A DNA stretch of 64,000 nucleotides from Mesotaenium endlicherianum. Lineage: Eukaryota > Streptophyta > Zygnematophyceae > Zygnematales > Mesotaeniaceae. The notes beneath the pieces were generated by a model. That model did not search any database. It saw only the letters and a program-made list of their open reading frames with translations, and was not told the DNA's origin. Within the stretch, counting starts at the first letter, position 1; the number at the start of each line of letters is the position of its first letter. The DNA is taken from assembly GCA_009602735.1 (NCBI GenBank), contig WELA01009451.1, positions 1 through 64,000 of the forward strand, read 5' to 3'. A program made the position numbers and the translations under genes. Below are positions 1-11,799 of the stretch, piece by piece.

Positions 1-3000
1 AAGAATGTGTCAGCAAGCTGACTTAAGGTGACCTCAGCCTGCTACTTCCGGCCGAGTCATTAAATTGATATTAAATAGAAAGCCCAGCAGGCTGATTATT
101 AACTAGAGTTCAGCAGGCTGAACTTATTTAACTATATTATTTAAATGAATATTAAATCGACCAGTATACTGATTCATTACATCTGGCCACTCATGTAGCA
201 GACCACACTTAGATGTACAACTAGGCAGTTCGCTGCTACCGCGTGCGGCAGTCAGCTGACTGTCAAAGAATGTGTCAGCGAGCTAACCTAAGTCAACAAG
301 CTGACCTAATTGACTTCAGCCTGCTGCTCCCGGCAAAATGAATCGACTCACTAAAAAGGCGATAAATAATTAAAGAAGATATTTATATCAGCAAGTAATT
401 TTTATGGTATTTCTTGTTTATTGATTAAACAGCAAAGGACAACACACTAGCAGTGGACAATACTCGTAAGTCAAATGGAAGTCAACTAGCATCAATAATG
501 GAATCAGTAAACTCACACATAAGCAAGGCTAGGAGACAGTGCATATCAATGGCTTCTCGCCTTGGATTCAGATCTCTCTCAGTAAGCAGTACAAGAGAGA
601 TGGCCTCGTTTCCGAATGCCGAACTGGAGAGCAATCCTAGCATATGTACATGGAATAAGTTTACTGTTCAACGGCCAGTGCGATGGCACCGCCTACTCGG
701 GAGTTAACCACGTTGGTAGGACCTCGGTTAACTAAATCCACCGCCATCTCCCATCATCCCGAATTGCCATCCATTCGAAGGATGTCATCTGGCTATTCAT
801 CTAGCACACCACACTTAGATGCGTATCTAGGCAGTTCGCTGCTACCGAGTACGGAAGTCAGTTGGCTGTCAAAGAATGTGTCAGCAAGCTGACCTGAGTT
901 GACTTCAGCCTGTTGCCCCCGGCTGAGTCATTAAACTGATTATTTAATAAAGTCCAGCAGACTCAATATTAACTAAAGTTCAGCAGGCTGAACTTATTTA
1001 ACTATAATACTTAAATGAATATTATATGAACCAATATACTGATTCACTACACCCGGCTAAGTCATTAAATGAAGTATTAGAAATCCAACACGCTTAATAT
1101 CAACTGAAGTTCACCAGGCTGAACTTTTTTAACTATTATATCAAGATGAATATTATATATATTCAATATACATTCATTACACTTTCCTAAGTTATTCAAG
1201 AAAGGACTTTTTCACCTTAAGTGCCGTGAGTGCACAAAGAAATTTATCTACAGCATGCTGATAAAAGTTCCTTTCTTACAGGTCAGGTCTTTTAGAGAGT
1301 GCATCAGAAAGATTCAACTTCCCTGGTTTGTAGTCGATCTGGACTTGGAACTGCTCCAGCATCGGGCTCAAGCAATTCTCCCTCCTTGACAGCTTGGATT
1401 TATTCTGGAAATGAGTCAGAGCTAGATGAGCCGTAATCACCTTAAAAACTTTACCATGTAAGTATACTCTCCATCGTTTGAGGACCTGAATGATAGCCAA
1501 CAGCTCTTTATCATTCACACAATAATTAATCTCCTCTGGATTGAACTTCATAGATTCATACAGCACAGGATGCCACACCTGCTTTACCTTACCAATCCTT
1601 TGTGGTTTTGTCTGCAGGTTGCAACAAAATAGCATCCATGGCAATGTCAAAAGCGTTAGTAACCACCTGCACAGGTTTGCTGGGGTCATACACAGCAAGA
1701 ACAGGGGCAGAGCACATAGGGTCTGGAAGGCAGCTTGCTGCTCTTCCCCCCACACATACCCTATGTCCTTTTTAGTACGGTCAGTCAATTTACTGGCCTT
1801 TGTGGAATAATTATCAATAAATCTCTTGAAGTAATTAGCCAGCCCGAGGAAGGATCTAACTTCTGAGACAGATTGAGGTACTGGACAGTCCCTTACGGTT
1901 TGAACTTTCTTAGGATCCATACTATTGCATTTTGTACTGACAACGTGTCCTAAGAGTTCAATACTCTCCTTATAGAAAACACACTTGCTCATTTTAGCAT
2001 ATATTTGATTCTTTCTGAAAGTGTCCATTACTCTCTTCAAGTGTTCAGCATGCTCAACTTCATTTTTCGAGAAAATTAGAATGTTATCGAAAAAGACTTG
2101 CACAAACTTATCCAAGTAAGGTATGAAAATGTCATTTATAGCATCCATGAAGGTTGCAAGAGCATTAGTCAGTCCAAATGGCATCAAATTAAACTCATAG
2201 TGTCCATAACGTGTGCGGAAGGGAATCTTATGTTCATCTTCTTCAGCAATTCTGATCTGATAATAACCACTCTTGAGGTCAATCTTATTGTACACTTTAG
2301 CACCCGACACTTTATCAAGCAAGTCCTCGATTCTGGATAAAGCATACATGTTCTTTACTGTGATTCTGTTCAGAGCTCTGTAATCAACACACATTCGCAT
2401 ACTGCCATCCTTTCTCTTAACAGCTAAGATGGGTGCGCCATAAGGTGATATCCATTCTCCTCCAACTCTTCTATCTGTATTTTATACTCTTCACTTTCCA
2501 CAGAGTACAAAGATCTTTATATCAGCAAGTAGCCTCTATGGTATTTTTTGTTAACTGATTGAACAGCAAAAGACAATACACTAGCGGTAAACAACACTCA
2601 TAAGTCAAATGCAAGTAAACAAGCATCAATCATGAAATGAGTTACCTCATACATAAGCAAAGTTAAAAGACAGTTCACATCAATGGCCTCTAGCCTTTGA
2701 TTTAGATCTCTCTCAGTAAAAGGTACAAGAGAGTTGGCCTCGTTTCCGAATGCCAAAATCGAAAGCAATACCTAGCCTATGTACATGGAATGAGTTTACT
2801 GTTCAACGGCAAGTGCGATGGCATTGCCTACCCGGGAGTTAACCACGTTGGTAGGACCTCGGCTAACCAAATCTTGGCTGAGTCATTGAACTGGTTATTA
2901 CTAAATAGTCCAGCAGACTAAATATCAACTAAAGTTCAGCAGGCTGAACTTGATTGACTATTATATTTAAATGAATATTATATGTACCAATGTACTGATT

Positions 3001-3007
3001 CATTACA
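1..3007 (-). mobile_element. Family A LTR retroelement fragments (A2), decayed
   Basis: This stretch is built from minus-strand pieces of the same Ty3/gypsy family as the whole copy at 54045-62840. LTR pieces occupy about 1-181, 182-333, 336-1051 (nearly a full LTR), 1052-1181 and 2502-3007, each recognised by direct similarity to that LTR, including the terminal ATTCATTACA. Between them, about 1182-2500 matches the reverse transcriptase and RNase H part of pol. Reading the minus strand, RT motifs such as [13 protein letters not shown] and the RNase H tail YKPGKLN are visible. The element is broken, with many breaks, and is clearly older than the copy at 54 kb. Several LTR pieces in a row suggest repeated insertion or recombination among family A copies. 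Its right edge abuts a remnant of an F-box gene. Confidence 0.85.
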
Positions 3008-3066
3008 TTGCAGCTCGATACATGTCACGTTCTGGTGCATTAGCTGCGCGCTGACGTCAGGGTCTG
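3008..3066 (-). pseudogene. Remnant of F-box gene copy 1, left of element B1
   Basis: This 59-bp strip lies between the end of a family A LTR and the B1 chromovirus. It is similar to 52990-53035 in the second F-box copy. With the sequence resuming at 9747 it restores the order of that locus around the GTCTG target duplication. It is host sequence interrupted by two retroelements. Too short to interpret further. Confidence 0.5.
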
Positions 3067-3569
3067 TGTAGTGAAACAGATAGATAAAGTACTTAGTAAA
3101 ACAAAATACTTTATCTATTCAAGACAAGGATCTTTGAACACAAGTGGTAGCTTCTTGAAAGAGAGATGGCTTCTTGAAAGTTAATATATTTCTGGATTTC
3201 GGCAAGTACAAGAGTGATTCTGGAATGTCTTTCTATGTTCTAGCTCTTGTTTATATACTTGCTACATAAGTAATTTCTAGGAAGGTGTATGTTGATGTGT
3301 TGGCACCCAACACATCCCAAAACTTGCCACCTCTTTCTAGAATAATGTACACATGTCCTTTTGACCTAAAAATGGCACATCTGACTTTTGCCACATGGAG
3401 TTCTTCTAGGTCTTTCCTCTAACTTCGAAAATGCCTTGGAAGGTTCAAAGGACATGAACCAAGTTACTAGAGTACCTATTCACACTTGACTCCACACAAT
3501 ACTACTCCAAATATATTTGAAAACATTAAAATATATGCAAACTAATATATAATAACTCAAATCACTACA
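3067..3569 (-). repeat. 3' LTR of chromovirus B1
   Basis: 503-bp LTR, direct repeat of 9244-9746, with short inverted ends TGTAGTG/CACTACA. On the minus strand the G-rich polypurine tract (3570-3583) sits immediately upstream. Confidence 0.95.
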
Positions 3570-3606
3570 TCACCCCCCCGATAGAAAAAGCGACGTCTCG
3601 GCGCGT

Positions 3607-3735
3607 CAAGTCAGGTCTTACACATGTGGAGCAAACTAGTCAACAGTTTCAAGTCAGATGCCACACATGTGAAGAGGACTAGTCAAAGGCGCCAAGTCAG
3701 GTGCTACACATGTAAGGTAGACTAGGCAAGGTCGT
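3607..3735 (+). repeat. 43-bp minisatellite, three copies, next to the B1 polypurine tract
   Basis: Three head-to-tail units of 43 bp start at 3607, 3650 and 3693. Each begins CAAGTCAGRT and carries CACATGTRR in the middle and CTAGKCAA near the end. The same three-unit block occurs at 38027-38155 in element B2, so it belongs to the family. It lies in the 3' untranslated part between pol and the 3' LTR. Its role is unknown; a structural or regulatory function in the RNA is speculation. Confidence 0.8.
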
Positions 3736-4338
3736 AGGTGGTGTGACCTTATTGGCTAGCCTACTCCTTAATGATAAAGAAAATTGTACAAGTTGGCCCA
3801 GAATCTGCCACGAACTCAAAAATTCATAGCGGCCACAGAACTGCTCCAAATCTGAAAATTCGAGTGCCAGACGGACCGCGTCGGAGAACTCTACCGGGTC
3901 ACCAAATTTGAGAGCATTCTCATTTCTGGAGTGTCGTTGAGAGCTGAGAGAGTAGGCACTCCTCCAAATCTGTGCAGAAACTTCTGAAAATCATAAGTCC
4001 TTCTATACTTCTCCAAATTCTGCAAACTAAGTCTCAAACTGGGCGCTGTAAGATGTTCTACCAGAGTCTTGAGTTTCAGAGCATTCCAAGTTCAGGGGAG
4101 GGCACAATGTCAGAAGGCATATTCTGCCCTAACAATGCCAGCAGCCTGACCCCCTTCTACTTAGAGCATCATATCTCTCTCACCAGTGCTCCAAATTGAG
4201 CAAACTTGGACTCTAAATGACCGGCTACTCATGGACTACAGCCAGGTAAATTTTCAGAATTTATTATGCAGAGACCTATTACCAGTAGCAGTTTTAGTTT
4301 TCTGTCCAGAAACTGCGAGAAGAGAAGAGTGTCTAATG

Positions 4339-7300
4339 TCAATTTTTCCTCTTTCTTGTTCTTGCAGGCTGCCTCCAAGGGGTCTTCTGCTGCTTCTTGA
4401 TGGTGGCAGGCTGCCTCCCTGAAGTCTTCGGGCTTCTAGTAGAGAGACTTGGGGCTGGTCCAAGATGGGGGTTGGCGGCATGGAAGCGCTTCAACTTTCT
4501 CTGAACTTTGTCAAGGTAGTGCGCCGCCACCCAACTATTCTCCGAATCTGGATATCCTTTCCACTTGATCAAGTATTGCTGCTGTCTCCTGAAATTTCTC
4601 ATAGCCACTATGTCTTCCACTTCGTACTCCAAATGATCATCCACTATTGTTGGGGCTGGTGGGGTTGTCACACGTCCTGGGAACTTGTTGTCGGGTTGCA
4701 CATATGGCTTGAAGAGGGAAGCGTGGAATACGGGGTCGATGTGCATAGTCTGGGGAAGTTCTAGCTTGAAAGCAACGGGGTTGACTTGCTGGATAATCTT
4801 GAAGGGTCCCAAATACTTGGGAGAGAACTTGCTGCCGGCAGGCCTGTTGTTCAGGGAAATGTTCTTGGATGATAGTAACACGTTGTCACCCACTCTGTAC
4901 GTAATTTCTCTTCTGGATCTGTTCGCCACTCTTGCTTGAGCATCTTGCGCGTGTTGTAGAGCTTTCTTCGCTGCTGTAAGGGCTGCTTCTAATGTCTCCA
5001 TAAAATCTGTGGCTGCAGGTACTTCATCATGGCCAGCCGTGAAGCTCAGTGGCGTGGTCGGATGGAAGCCATAGTTGAGGAAGAATGGGGACTCTTGGGT
5101 AGAGGCCTGCGTAGTGTTGTTGTAGGCAAACTCGAGGGGGGTCAAGTACATGTCCCAGTCTTGCTCGAGGGTAGACACGTAGGCCTTTAGAGAGGTCTTT
5201 AGGGTACGATTCATACGCTCGGTTTGCCCATCTGATTGTGGGTGGTAGGCAGTAGACATATCCAGCGATGTACCCAAGTTCTTGAAGAGATTTTTCCAGA
5301 AATGGCTTGTGAATCTTGGATCTCTATCTGACACAATTCTTGATGGTAGTCCATGGAGTCGGAAGATGTTGTCAAAGATGAGTCTTGCAAGTTGTGGTGC
5401 TGTAGCCTTAGTCGTCGTGGGAATAAAATGAGCCATCTTGGTAAGTCTGTCCACCGCCGTGAGTATTGCATTATGGCCTCGAGGTGTCACGGGCAAGTCC
5501 ACGATAAGGTCCATTGAGATGTCCGTCCATTGTCTTTCGGGGATTGGTAGTGGTTGGAGGAGTCCTCCCGCCTTTTGCGATGATGGCTTGATTCTTTGGC
5601 ATGTGTCACAGCTCCTGCAGTACTCCTTGACTTGCTTAGACATGCCTGGCCAACAATAAGTCCTAGCTAGAACGCCCGTGGTCCTTAGGATTCCAAAGTG
5701 TCCTCCAAGAGGGTTGTCGTGTGCTTCTCGTAGAAGCAAGAGCCGGAGGTCTAAGTCATTAGGAACACATCTCTGGCCCGTATCTTGCCTCACCCAATAA
5801 TTGCCTTCTTGCTTCTTGCATGGGTCCAAGGCTGCTTCTCCGTTCTTGTAGTAAGGGTCTCTTTCATAGGCGGCTGAAAATCGAGCTTCCAGATCTGTCT
5901 TCAGGGATACCATCACTGCATTTAATTGCAGTCTTGAGAGGGGGTCAGCCGGGTTTGTCTTGCCGGGCTGGTACTGAATCGTGATGTTGTATTGTTGCAA
6001 GTATCCGCTCCATCTTGCTTGTCTCCTTGAGAGATACGGCTGCGTTTGGAGGTGCTTTAACGCCTCGTGGTCCGTGGTGACCAGTACTTTGCGTCCTTCA
6101 ACGTAGCAGCGCCAAACCTTCAAGGCATGTACAATCGCCAATGCCTCTCGCTCCGTGGTTGTATAATTTTGCTCGGCTGGATTTAGCTTCCTTGACTCGT
6201 AGGCGATGGGCTGCAGTCCCTTGCCTTGGTCTTGAAGCAGGATTGCTCCTATTGCATAGGAAGATGCATCGGTGATGACGTGGAAGGGCCAATCTGGGTT
6301 TGGACTTGGGAGTGTGAGCACCGGGGATGTGGTCAATCTTCGCTTTAACTCTTGAAATGCCTCTTCCTCTTTCTCGGTCCATGTATATAGCCTGTCCTTC
6401 TTGAGTAGATCTGTCAGGGGGGCTGCTATGTGCGAGAAGCCTTGGATGAATTTTCTGTACCAATTGGCAAATCCCAAGAATGACTGGAGTTCTTTCTTGG
6501 TCGTGGGGGTTGGCCATTCCTCCACCACCGTGGTCTTCTTGGGGTCCATCTTGATGCCATCAGCAGTCACGTGGAGACCTAGGAACTCCACTTCTTGTTT
6601 GGCAAACTCGCACTTTGACTCCTTCGCAAATAGCTTGTTTTGCTTCAATACTTCAAGGACTTCTTTCAAGTGTCTCGCATGCTCTTCAAGGGTCTTGCTG
6701 TAGATAAGGATGTCATCGATGAATACCACCACAAATCTGTCCAACATGGGCTGAAATATGGTGTTCATCATAGTCATGAAAGTTGCTGGCGCGTTGGTGA
6801 GTCCAAATGGCAGGACCATGAACTCAAAATGTCCATATCTTGTCCTGAATGCCGTCTTCTCTATGTCCGGTTCTGCGATGCGAATCTGGTGGTAGCCGCT
6901 CCGTAAGTCAATCTTCGTGAAGTACTTGGCTCCAACCAGCCGGTCCATGAGCTCATCCATGCGCGGCAGCGGGTATCGATTCTTGATGGTGATCTTGTTG
7001 AGGGCGCGATAGTCCACACACATCCTCAAGGTACCATCTTTCTTCTTGACAAATAGCACCGGGGCTCCAAATGGCGACTTGCTAGGTCGAATGAAGCCAT
7101 GCTCCAGTAGCTCCTTGATTTGCTTCTTGACTTCGTCTAGCTCCGTGTATGACATTTTGAACGTAGGCCGAGAGATGGGCTTGCTTCCGGGCTCCAACTC
7201 TATCTTGTGGTCTACGAATCTTTTGGGGGGTAGGCCCTTGGGCAATTCCGGGGAGAACACTTCTTTGTAGTCCTCTAAGACTTCTTGTATCTCCTTGGGA

Positions 7301-8004
7301 ACGGGGCTGCCTTCTTGACTCTCGATGTCTTTCTTGATGTCTTTTGGCGTGATCAAGGCCAAAAGAAGCTCGTGTCCCTTCCTCACAAGTCTCTTGAGTT
7401 GGAGGGCGGACAATAGTATCTCGTGTGCCGGCTTCTGGATGTCTTGGGTCTGGATATTCTGGATTGCGCGCAAAATACAGATTCTTGAAGTGATGTCATT
7501 CTTGATCTTGATAGTACCGGTCCTCCAATCAACTTGGGGGTTGTGCTTGGTCAACCAAGGCGTCCCTAGGATGACGTCGTACTTGCCCAATTGCATGGGG
7601 GAGAACACTACTCTATCCTTGAAGGACTTGATAGAGAGTGCCAAGGGGTACGTCTTCTTGGAAGGGGTAGTATAGGAGAATCCATCGGGCATCATAATCT
7701 CCTCGTCGTGGTCAAGAGTTCGCATAGTAATACCGTGCTTGGTGGCAAAATCTGCAGCAATGAAGTTGCCTTGAGCTCCGCTATCCACCAAGATGTGGAC
7801 CTTCTCTCCTCCAAGGTAACCTCTCAAACTCATTGGGGCTGGAACGTCGTCTTCAACGGGGGTCTCCACCTCACTTGGCGTGTTGCCTTCTCGTGAAGTG
7901 GGTCTTGGGGTGGTAGGCTCCTGGCCTACCGGCGCTGTCCGTTTTTTGACAACTTTTTGGGGCATGAAAGTGCACGATGGCCCTTTTCCTTGCAATAAAA
8001 GCAT
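4339..8004 (-). CDS. pol: B1 pol polyprotein (PR-RT-RNase H-IN-chromodomain)
   Basis: A single open frame of 1221 codons. In order: an aspartic protease with VDSGAQ near residue 75, reverse transcriptase with the catalytic FIDDIL near 430, and RNase H with [12 protein letters not shown] and the TDHEAL motif near 570-650. The integrase follows, with an HHCC zinc domain ([10 protein letters not shown]...CRSCDTCQ), the DDE core ([25 protein letters not shown]), and a C-terminal chromodomain ([15 protein letters not shown]) near 1140-1195. The chromodomain places it among chromoviruses, whose integrases use it to bind modified chromatin. The frame overlaps the end of gag and lies in the -1 phase relative to it. 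A slippery heptamer A AAA AAC is present on the minus strand at 7941-7947, just before the gag stop, which fits -1 programmed frameshifting. Fossil element; looks whole. Confidence 0.93.
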   Translation of the reverse strand: MLLLQGKGPSCTFMPQKVVKKRTAPVGQEPTTPRPTSREGNTPSEVETPVEDDVPAPMSLRGYLGGEKVHILVDSGAQGNFIAADFATKHGITMRTLDHDEEIMMPDGFSYTTPSKKTYPLALSIKSFKDRVVFSPMQLGKYDVILGTPWLTKHNPQVDWRTGTIKIKNDITSRICILRAIQNIQTQDIQKPAHEILLSALQLKRLVRKGHELLLALITPKDIKKDIESQEGSPVPKEIQEVLEDYKEVFSPELPKGLPPKRFVDHKIELEPGSKPISRPTFKMSYTELDEVKKQIKELLEHGFIRPSKSPFGAPVLFVKKKDGTLRMCVDYRALNKITIKNRYPLPRMDELMDRLVGAKYFTKIDLRSGYHQIRIAEPDIEKTAFRTRYGHFEFMVLPFGLTNAPATFMTMMNTIFQPMLDRFVVVFIDDILIYSKTLEEHARHLKEVLEVLKQNKLFAKESKCEFAKQEVEFLGLHVTADGIKMDPKKTTVVEEWPTPTTKKELQSFLGFANWYRKFIQGFSHIAAPLTDLLKKDRLYTWTEKEEEAFQELKRRLTTSPVLTLPSPNPDWPFHVITDASSYAIGAILLQDQGKGLQPIAYESRKLNPAEQNYTTTEREALAIVHALKVWRCYVEGRKVLVTTDHEALKHLQTQPYLSRRQARWSGYLQQYNITIQYQPGKTNPADPLSRLQLNAVMVSLKTDLEARFSAAYERDPYYKNGEAALDPCKKQEGNYWVRQDTGQRCVPNDLDLRLLLLREAHDNPLGGHFGILRTTGVLARTYCWPGMSKQVKEYCRSCDTCQRIKPSSQKAGGLLQPLPIPERQWTDISMDLIVDLPVTPRGHNAILTAVDRLTKMAHFIPTTTKATAPQLARLIFDNIFRLHGLPSRIVSDRDPRFTSHFWKNLFKNLGTSLDMSTAYHPQSDGQTERMNRTLKTSLKAYVSTLEQDWDMYLTPLEFAYNNTTQASTQESPFFLNYGFHPTTPLSFTAGHDEVPAATDFMETLEAALTAAKKALQHAQDAQARVANRSRREITYRVGDNVLLSSKNISLNNRPAGSKFSPKYLGPFKIIQQVNPVAFKLELPQTMHIDPVFHASLFKPYVQPDNKFPGRVTTPPAPTIVDDHLEYEVEDIVAMRNFRRQQQYLIKWKGYPDSENSWVAAHYLDKVQRKLKRFHAANPHLGPAPSLSTRSPKTSGRQPATIKKQQKTPWRQPARTRKRKN

Positions 8005-9206
8005 AGTCCAGCCGTCATGAGAGCTTCTTTTTCAGCCGGGGAGAGTCTTGCTTTCACTCCTTGCTGGTTTCTTGCATCATAAGTGTCATTGGAGGGTCTT
8101 CCACTCTTCCGGGCAGCCGCGGGGTCCCTTTTAATAACTCCGATTTCCATGGGTGTGGGTCCAGATTCGGATGTGGAAGGGGCTGCGTACACCCGCGTCG
8201 TCGGTACCCGTGAAGATGAAGGCACGGAGTGCTTGAAATCCAAGGTATCCACCTTTTGGGCCACTTCAATGATCTTTGAGAAGTCCGTCAAGTCGCGTAA
8301 CTCCACTTCCTTTGCCACCTTGGGTTTGAGGCCAAAGATGTAGCGGTCAATCTTCTCCTCGAGAGACATGTTGGGGATCTCAAGAGTGAGGGCGTGAAAT
8401 CTGGATGTATACTCTTGAACGGACGTCGTTTGCTTGAGATGGTGGAGCTTTCCTCGGGCAATCTTCTCCGCATTGATGGGCATGAATTGCTTCTTGAGGG
8501 CCTCACGAAAATCTGCCCATCTTGCATATGATGGTGGGGGCTCTTGGCCGAGCATGGGGTGCGCCATAGCTTGATATATAGCCGCTTGATAGTTACGCCA
8601 CCATGATGTTGCTGCTCCTCTAAGTAAGGTAACGGCAAAGGGAACGTAGTCCTCCTCGGGTACTTCAAGGAATGCGAGGTACGTCTCCACTTGGTAGAGC
8701 CATAAATTCAGGTTGGCACCTTTCCCGGGGTTGAAAGTGTCGGGTTTGCCGGGCTTGATGAGTTTCCTTGCTCTCGTTGGCTCTTGTGGAGGCGCTTGAG
8801 CCGGGGCTGGATTTTGAGCATTGCTCGCAATAGGGGCAACCATGGCAGCCATAGCTTCTCTTGACGCTTGCACGGTTGCTTCATAGGTGGCCAAGCCCAC
8901 TTGGTTGTGGACGGTCATTAGGAAGGCTGCCCACTCATTTGCGGGAACTCCTTGTGGTGGGGTCAACTTTGCTATAGCGGCTGCCACGGGATTTGACGGT
9001 GCTCCTCCTTGTGGTGCTTCTTGTTGTTGGAGATTTCCTTGAGTAGGCTCTCCCATCGACGCTGGAGGAGGGTGTGCTCCTCCTTGTGGTGCTTCTTGTT
9101 GTTGCAGATTTTCTTGAGTGGGCTCTCCCATCGGCGCTGGAGGAGGGTGTCTTGGAGAGGAAGGGCTTCCTTCGAAAGCTTGCTGTTGGTCTTGAGGATC
9201 GGCCAT
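7926..9206 (-). CDS. gag: B1 gag protein
   Basis: 426 codons. The N-terminus is Pro/Gln-rich and holds two copies of a 25-residue unit containing MGEPTQ and QQQEAPQGG; the sister element B2 has one copy. The central part reads as a retrotransposon gag core ([20 protein letters not shown], then a conserved W-rich stretch and [13 protein letters not shown]). The C-terminus has one CCHC zinc knuckle, [14 protein letters not shown]. Gag forms the capsid-like particle and binds the element RNA. The start follows the primer site by about 30 bp and is the first ATG of the transcript direction after the LTR. Looks whole. Confidence 0.9.
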   Translation of the reverse strand: MADPQDQQQAFEGSPSSPRHPPPAPMGEPTQENLQQQEAPQGGAHPPPASMGEPTQGNLQQQEAPQGGAPSNPVAAAIAKLTPPQGVPANEWAAFLMTVHNQVGLATYEATVQASREAMAAMVAPIASNAQNPAPAQAPPQEPTRARKLIKPGKPDTFNPGKGANLNLWLYQVETYLAFLEVPEEDYVPFAVTLLRGAATSWWRNYQAAIYQAMAHPMLGQEPPPSYARWADFREALKKQFMPINAEKIARGKLHHLKQTTSVQEYTSRFHALTLEIPNMSLEEKIDRYIFGLKPKVAKEVELRDLTDFSKIIEVAQKVDTLDFKHSVPSSSRVPTTRVYAAPSTSESGPTPMEIGVIKRDPAAARKSGRPSNDTYDARNQQGVKARLSPAEKEALMTAGLCFYCKEKGHRALSCPKKLSKNGQRR

Positions 9207-9243
9207 CTTCTTGTGCTACCAAAGTGCCTAGCTCCGATACCAC

Positions 9244-9746
9244 TGTAGTGAAACAGATAGATAAAGTACTTAGTAAAACAGAATACTTTATCTATTCAAG
9301 ACAAGGATCTTTGAACACAAGTGGTAGCTTCTTGAAAGAGAGATGGCTTCTTGAAAGTTAATATATTTCTGGATTTTGGCAAGTACAAGAGTGATTCTGG
9401 AATGTCTTTCTATGTTCTAGCTCTTGTTTATATACTTGCTACATAAGTAATTTCTAGGAAGGTGTATGTTGATGTGTTGGCACCCAACACATCCCAAAAC
9501 TTGCCACCTCTTTCTAGAATAATGTACACATGTCATTTTGACCTAAAAATGGCACATCTGACTTTTGCCACATGGAGTTCTTCTAGGTCTTTCCTCTAAC
9601 TTCGAAAATGCCTTGGAAGGTTCAAAGGACATGAACCAAGTTACTAGAGTACCTATTCACACTTGTCTCCACACAATACTACTCCAAATATATTTGAAAA
9701 TATTAAAATATATGCGAACTAATATATAATAACTCAAATCACTACA
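9244..9746 (-). repeat. 5' LTR of chromovirus B1
   Basis: 503-bp direct repeat of 3067-3569, followed on the minus strand by the primer-binding site (TGGTATCGGAGC, ending near 9230), similar to the 3' end of initiator-Met tRNA complement. The flank GTCTG at 9747-9751 is the target duplication. Confidence 0.95.
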
Positions 9747-10437
9747 GTCTGCACCCTGAGCTGGACAGATGATTTTTGCACGAGTACAGCTGGCCCGAAT
9801 CAAGTCCTTCCATCTCTGGCACACATACTTTATGTCACGACTTGCCATCCACAGGACCTGTTCCCCCGCAAGATTTGCAGCAGGACCTCATTTAGAAGGT
9901 TGCAGGTCTTGTCCATGAGGACCAAGAGATCAGCCGGAGGCGTTACCACCAAGACTCTTGATAGAGAGAGTGAGAGCGGCCCTTACCACATCACAATAGA
10001 AGAACTGGTACAGGCTAAAGGGTTGAGACAGTTGTCAAGTGGGTTAAATGCCAGCAGGGAGCATCTGTTGAGACACCTGTCTTTCCGATAGTGCTTGAAT
10101 CAATCATCCTGTTGAAGAAGGAACCCCTTGATTCATCTGACAACTTTGACCCAAACTTCACCCTTGAAGTTCTAGAACTCTCTCTGAAGTGCAGAGTGGG
10201 AATAATTTGTGGCAGGTGGAAGAGTAAGTGCTTATGATGTGCCTTTAAAGCAAGACCAGAACTTTCAGCATTGTGATGACCGCTCATGAAACTGATGTTA
10301 AAGTTCAACACATTGTGAACCATTTTGGAAGATCGAGTCAGAACTTGAGAGTAGCCAATCAGCTCCATTATATTGGTAAATTCAGTAGTAACTCCCAGCG
10401 CAAAGCTCAACTGCTTCAAAAGACAAAGACTGAGCAC
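9747..10437 (-). pseudogene. F-box gene copy 1, split by chromovirus B1
   Basis: Minus-strand reading gives MIDSSTIGKTGV near 10125, then an F-box-like segment NEVLLQILRGN and, in another frame, VCQRWKDLIRASCTRAKII. It aligns with the better preserved copy at 51794-53419 (MIDTSTVGRIYV; VCRRWRNLMQSTYTRANIL). F-box proteins normally bridge a substrate to an SCF ubiquitin ligase through SKP1. Here the reading frame shifts inside the F-box, and the gene is cut by the B1 insertion and then by family A sequence, so no product is expected. The leucine-rich part seen in copy 2 is absent apart from 3008-3066. Confidence 0.6.
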
Positions 10438-11040
10438 TACGATCCATCAAAGGCCGTCCCAACGACCTCACCGCTTACATTGCAAGATTTTAATACTATT
10501 GCAAGAATGTGTTGATGATGCCAAATCATTGGCCAGATCAGAGATCGTTGTGATGCCTTTGGTATGTGTAGCATGAATGGGGCCAACTTCTTTTATGAAC
10601 TCAACTGAATGTATCAACTTCGCTTCTAAGCAGTTAAGCTACTCTAATATCTTACATGAAGGGTACTGAGTTCTACTATGATTTTCAAAAAGTCACATGC
10701 ATTGCTCAACTGCATAGTTCCTGAATAATCACAAACACTCTCTTTCATTCAACCTTGACCTTCGCGTTAGAACGTGAGCGCGAAAGTGGTGCGACAAGCT
10801 TCCTGCTTCCCAAAAGTAAATGTCCAGGTTAGCAAATGCACTCATTTTTCTGAGTTCAGAACATTCCCATTGCTTAAGGTCCAAAAAATGCATAAGAAAC
10901 AAAATTAATCTTTGAGGTGCAAGTAGAAGTGCTTGGTCTCATTAAAAGGAATGGGTATTCAAAATAAACACTTCAAGTTGGAACTTGAGCCTTTGAGCAG
11001 GTGACTCGTAATTGATGGACAGTAAGTCTTTATGTTAAAA
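10090..11040. repeat. Duplicated host segment, copy 1 (F-box 5' region and upstream flank)
   Basis: 10090-10735 is similar along its length to 53410-54040, and 10736-11040 continues in 62846-63190. The second copy is therefore interrupted exactly by retroelement A1. Matching stretches include the TCAATCATCCTGTTGAA start and CACTCTCTTTCATTCAACCT after the break. This is an old segmental duplication with many substitutions. Part of it also shows weak similarity to about 49930-50030. Confidence 0.75.
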
Positions 11041-11249
11041 AAGCCTTGCAGTTTCTTTTAACGATTGAGGAAGGAGGATTTGGGAAAGACGGTCAACACT
11101 TTCATAATAAAGCGGAGAGGCAACGCAGGTGGGCTGCCCTCTCCGACAAACCGCTTCCTTTTTTTAGGTCCAATTCTCCGCTACAAGTCTTCAAAATTGT
11201 CCCTGCCTCTCTTGCCTCGTTCCACTCGCCATGCTGCCCAATCGACTAT

Positions 11250-11345
11250 TTCAAGCGTTCGCACCTCTCGCTCTCTCCTTCGGATAGCCTGTACCACGAG
11301 CTTCAATGAGCGTTTGACCTTGGTTGACCCAATTGTACCAAATTG
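11250..11345 (-). repeat. Short dispersed repeat shared with 44265-44352 (inverted)
   Basis: The reverse complement contains TTGAAGCTCGTGGTACA and GAGAGCGAGAGGTGCGAAC, both also present in the plus orientation at 44265-44352. The middle translates as IEARGTGYPKERARGA here and VEARGTSRPLESERCE there, so it could be a shared exon relic or just a dispersed repeat. I do not recognise a family. Confidence 0.5.
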
Positions 11346-11666
11346 TGCATACTTTCCTATGATTGTTAAGTGGAGCGATTAGCGGTATCGTCACTCCAAG
11401 CGCGTGTGAATATAATGGAACATGGAAAGCGATGTCGCCAGCTGTTGTGGCGACAGCCTTCAAGACCAACAACCAAGCGTGTTCAATGGTTGAAAACGTG
11501 TGACCAACTTAACCATAGGACCAACTTTAAATAAGCGTGCGAAGTACAAACATCTTGGGTGAAGAAATTGGAAAAAAAAACAGAAGTACTAAATTATGAA
11601 ATTCTTTATTGAAGTATGCAAGTCTTCCCATTTTATTGTAAAGAATTGGTGAGGAACAAAGACTGG

Positions 11667-11794
11667 TACACTAGGCGACAGTTAGTCCGAGGAGGTTGGA
11701 CTAGCGTGGCTAGGATGTTGAAGTCTAACATACACTAGGCGACAATTAGTCAGAGGAGATTGGACTAGCGTGGCTAGGACATTGAAGTCGAACA
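11667..11794 (+). repeat. 64-bp tandem duplication
   Basis: Two adjacent units, 11667-11730 and 11731-11794, each begin TACACTAGGCGACARTTAGT and end GAAGTCKAACA. They differ at about seven positions. No gene is evident around them. Confidence 0.85.
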
Positions 11795-11799
11795 TCACT

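Larger units (their letters stand above)
3067..9746 (-). mobile_element. Ty3/gypsy chromovirus B1, whole-looking
   Basis: Two 503-bp LTRs (3067-3569 and 9244-9746) begin and end TGTAGTG...CACTACA and differ at about 6 positions (1.2%). They are flanked by the 5-bp target duplication GTCTG (3062-3066 and 9747-9751). Read on the minus strand, the right LTR is followed by an iMet-type primer site (TGGTATCGGAGC), then gag, then pol, a 3' untranslated part of about 0.77 kb, and a polypurine tract with seven G's next to the left LTR. At a plant-like rate of 7e-9 per site per year (an assumption) the insertion would be near 0.9 My old. No obvious break is seen in gag or pol. It lies inside F-box gene copy 1. 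Confidence 0.95.

Noticed and set aside
4465-7896. Plus-strand frames of about 100 codons across B1
   Set aside because: Shadows of the minus-strand pol gene.
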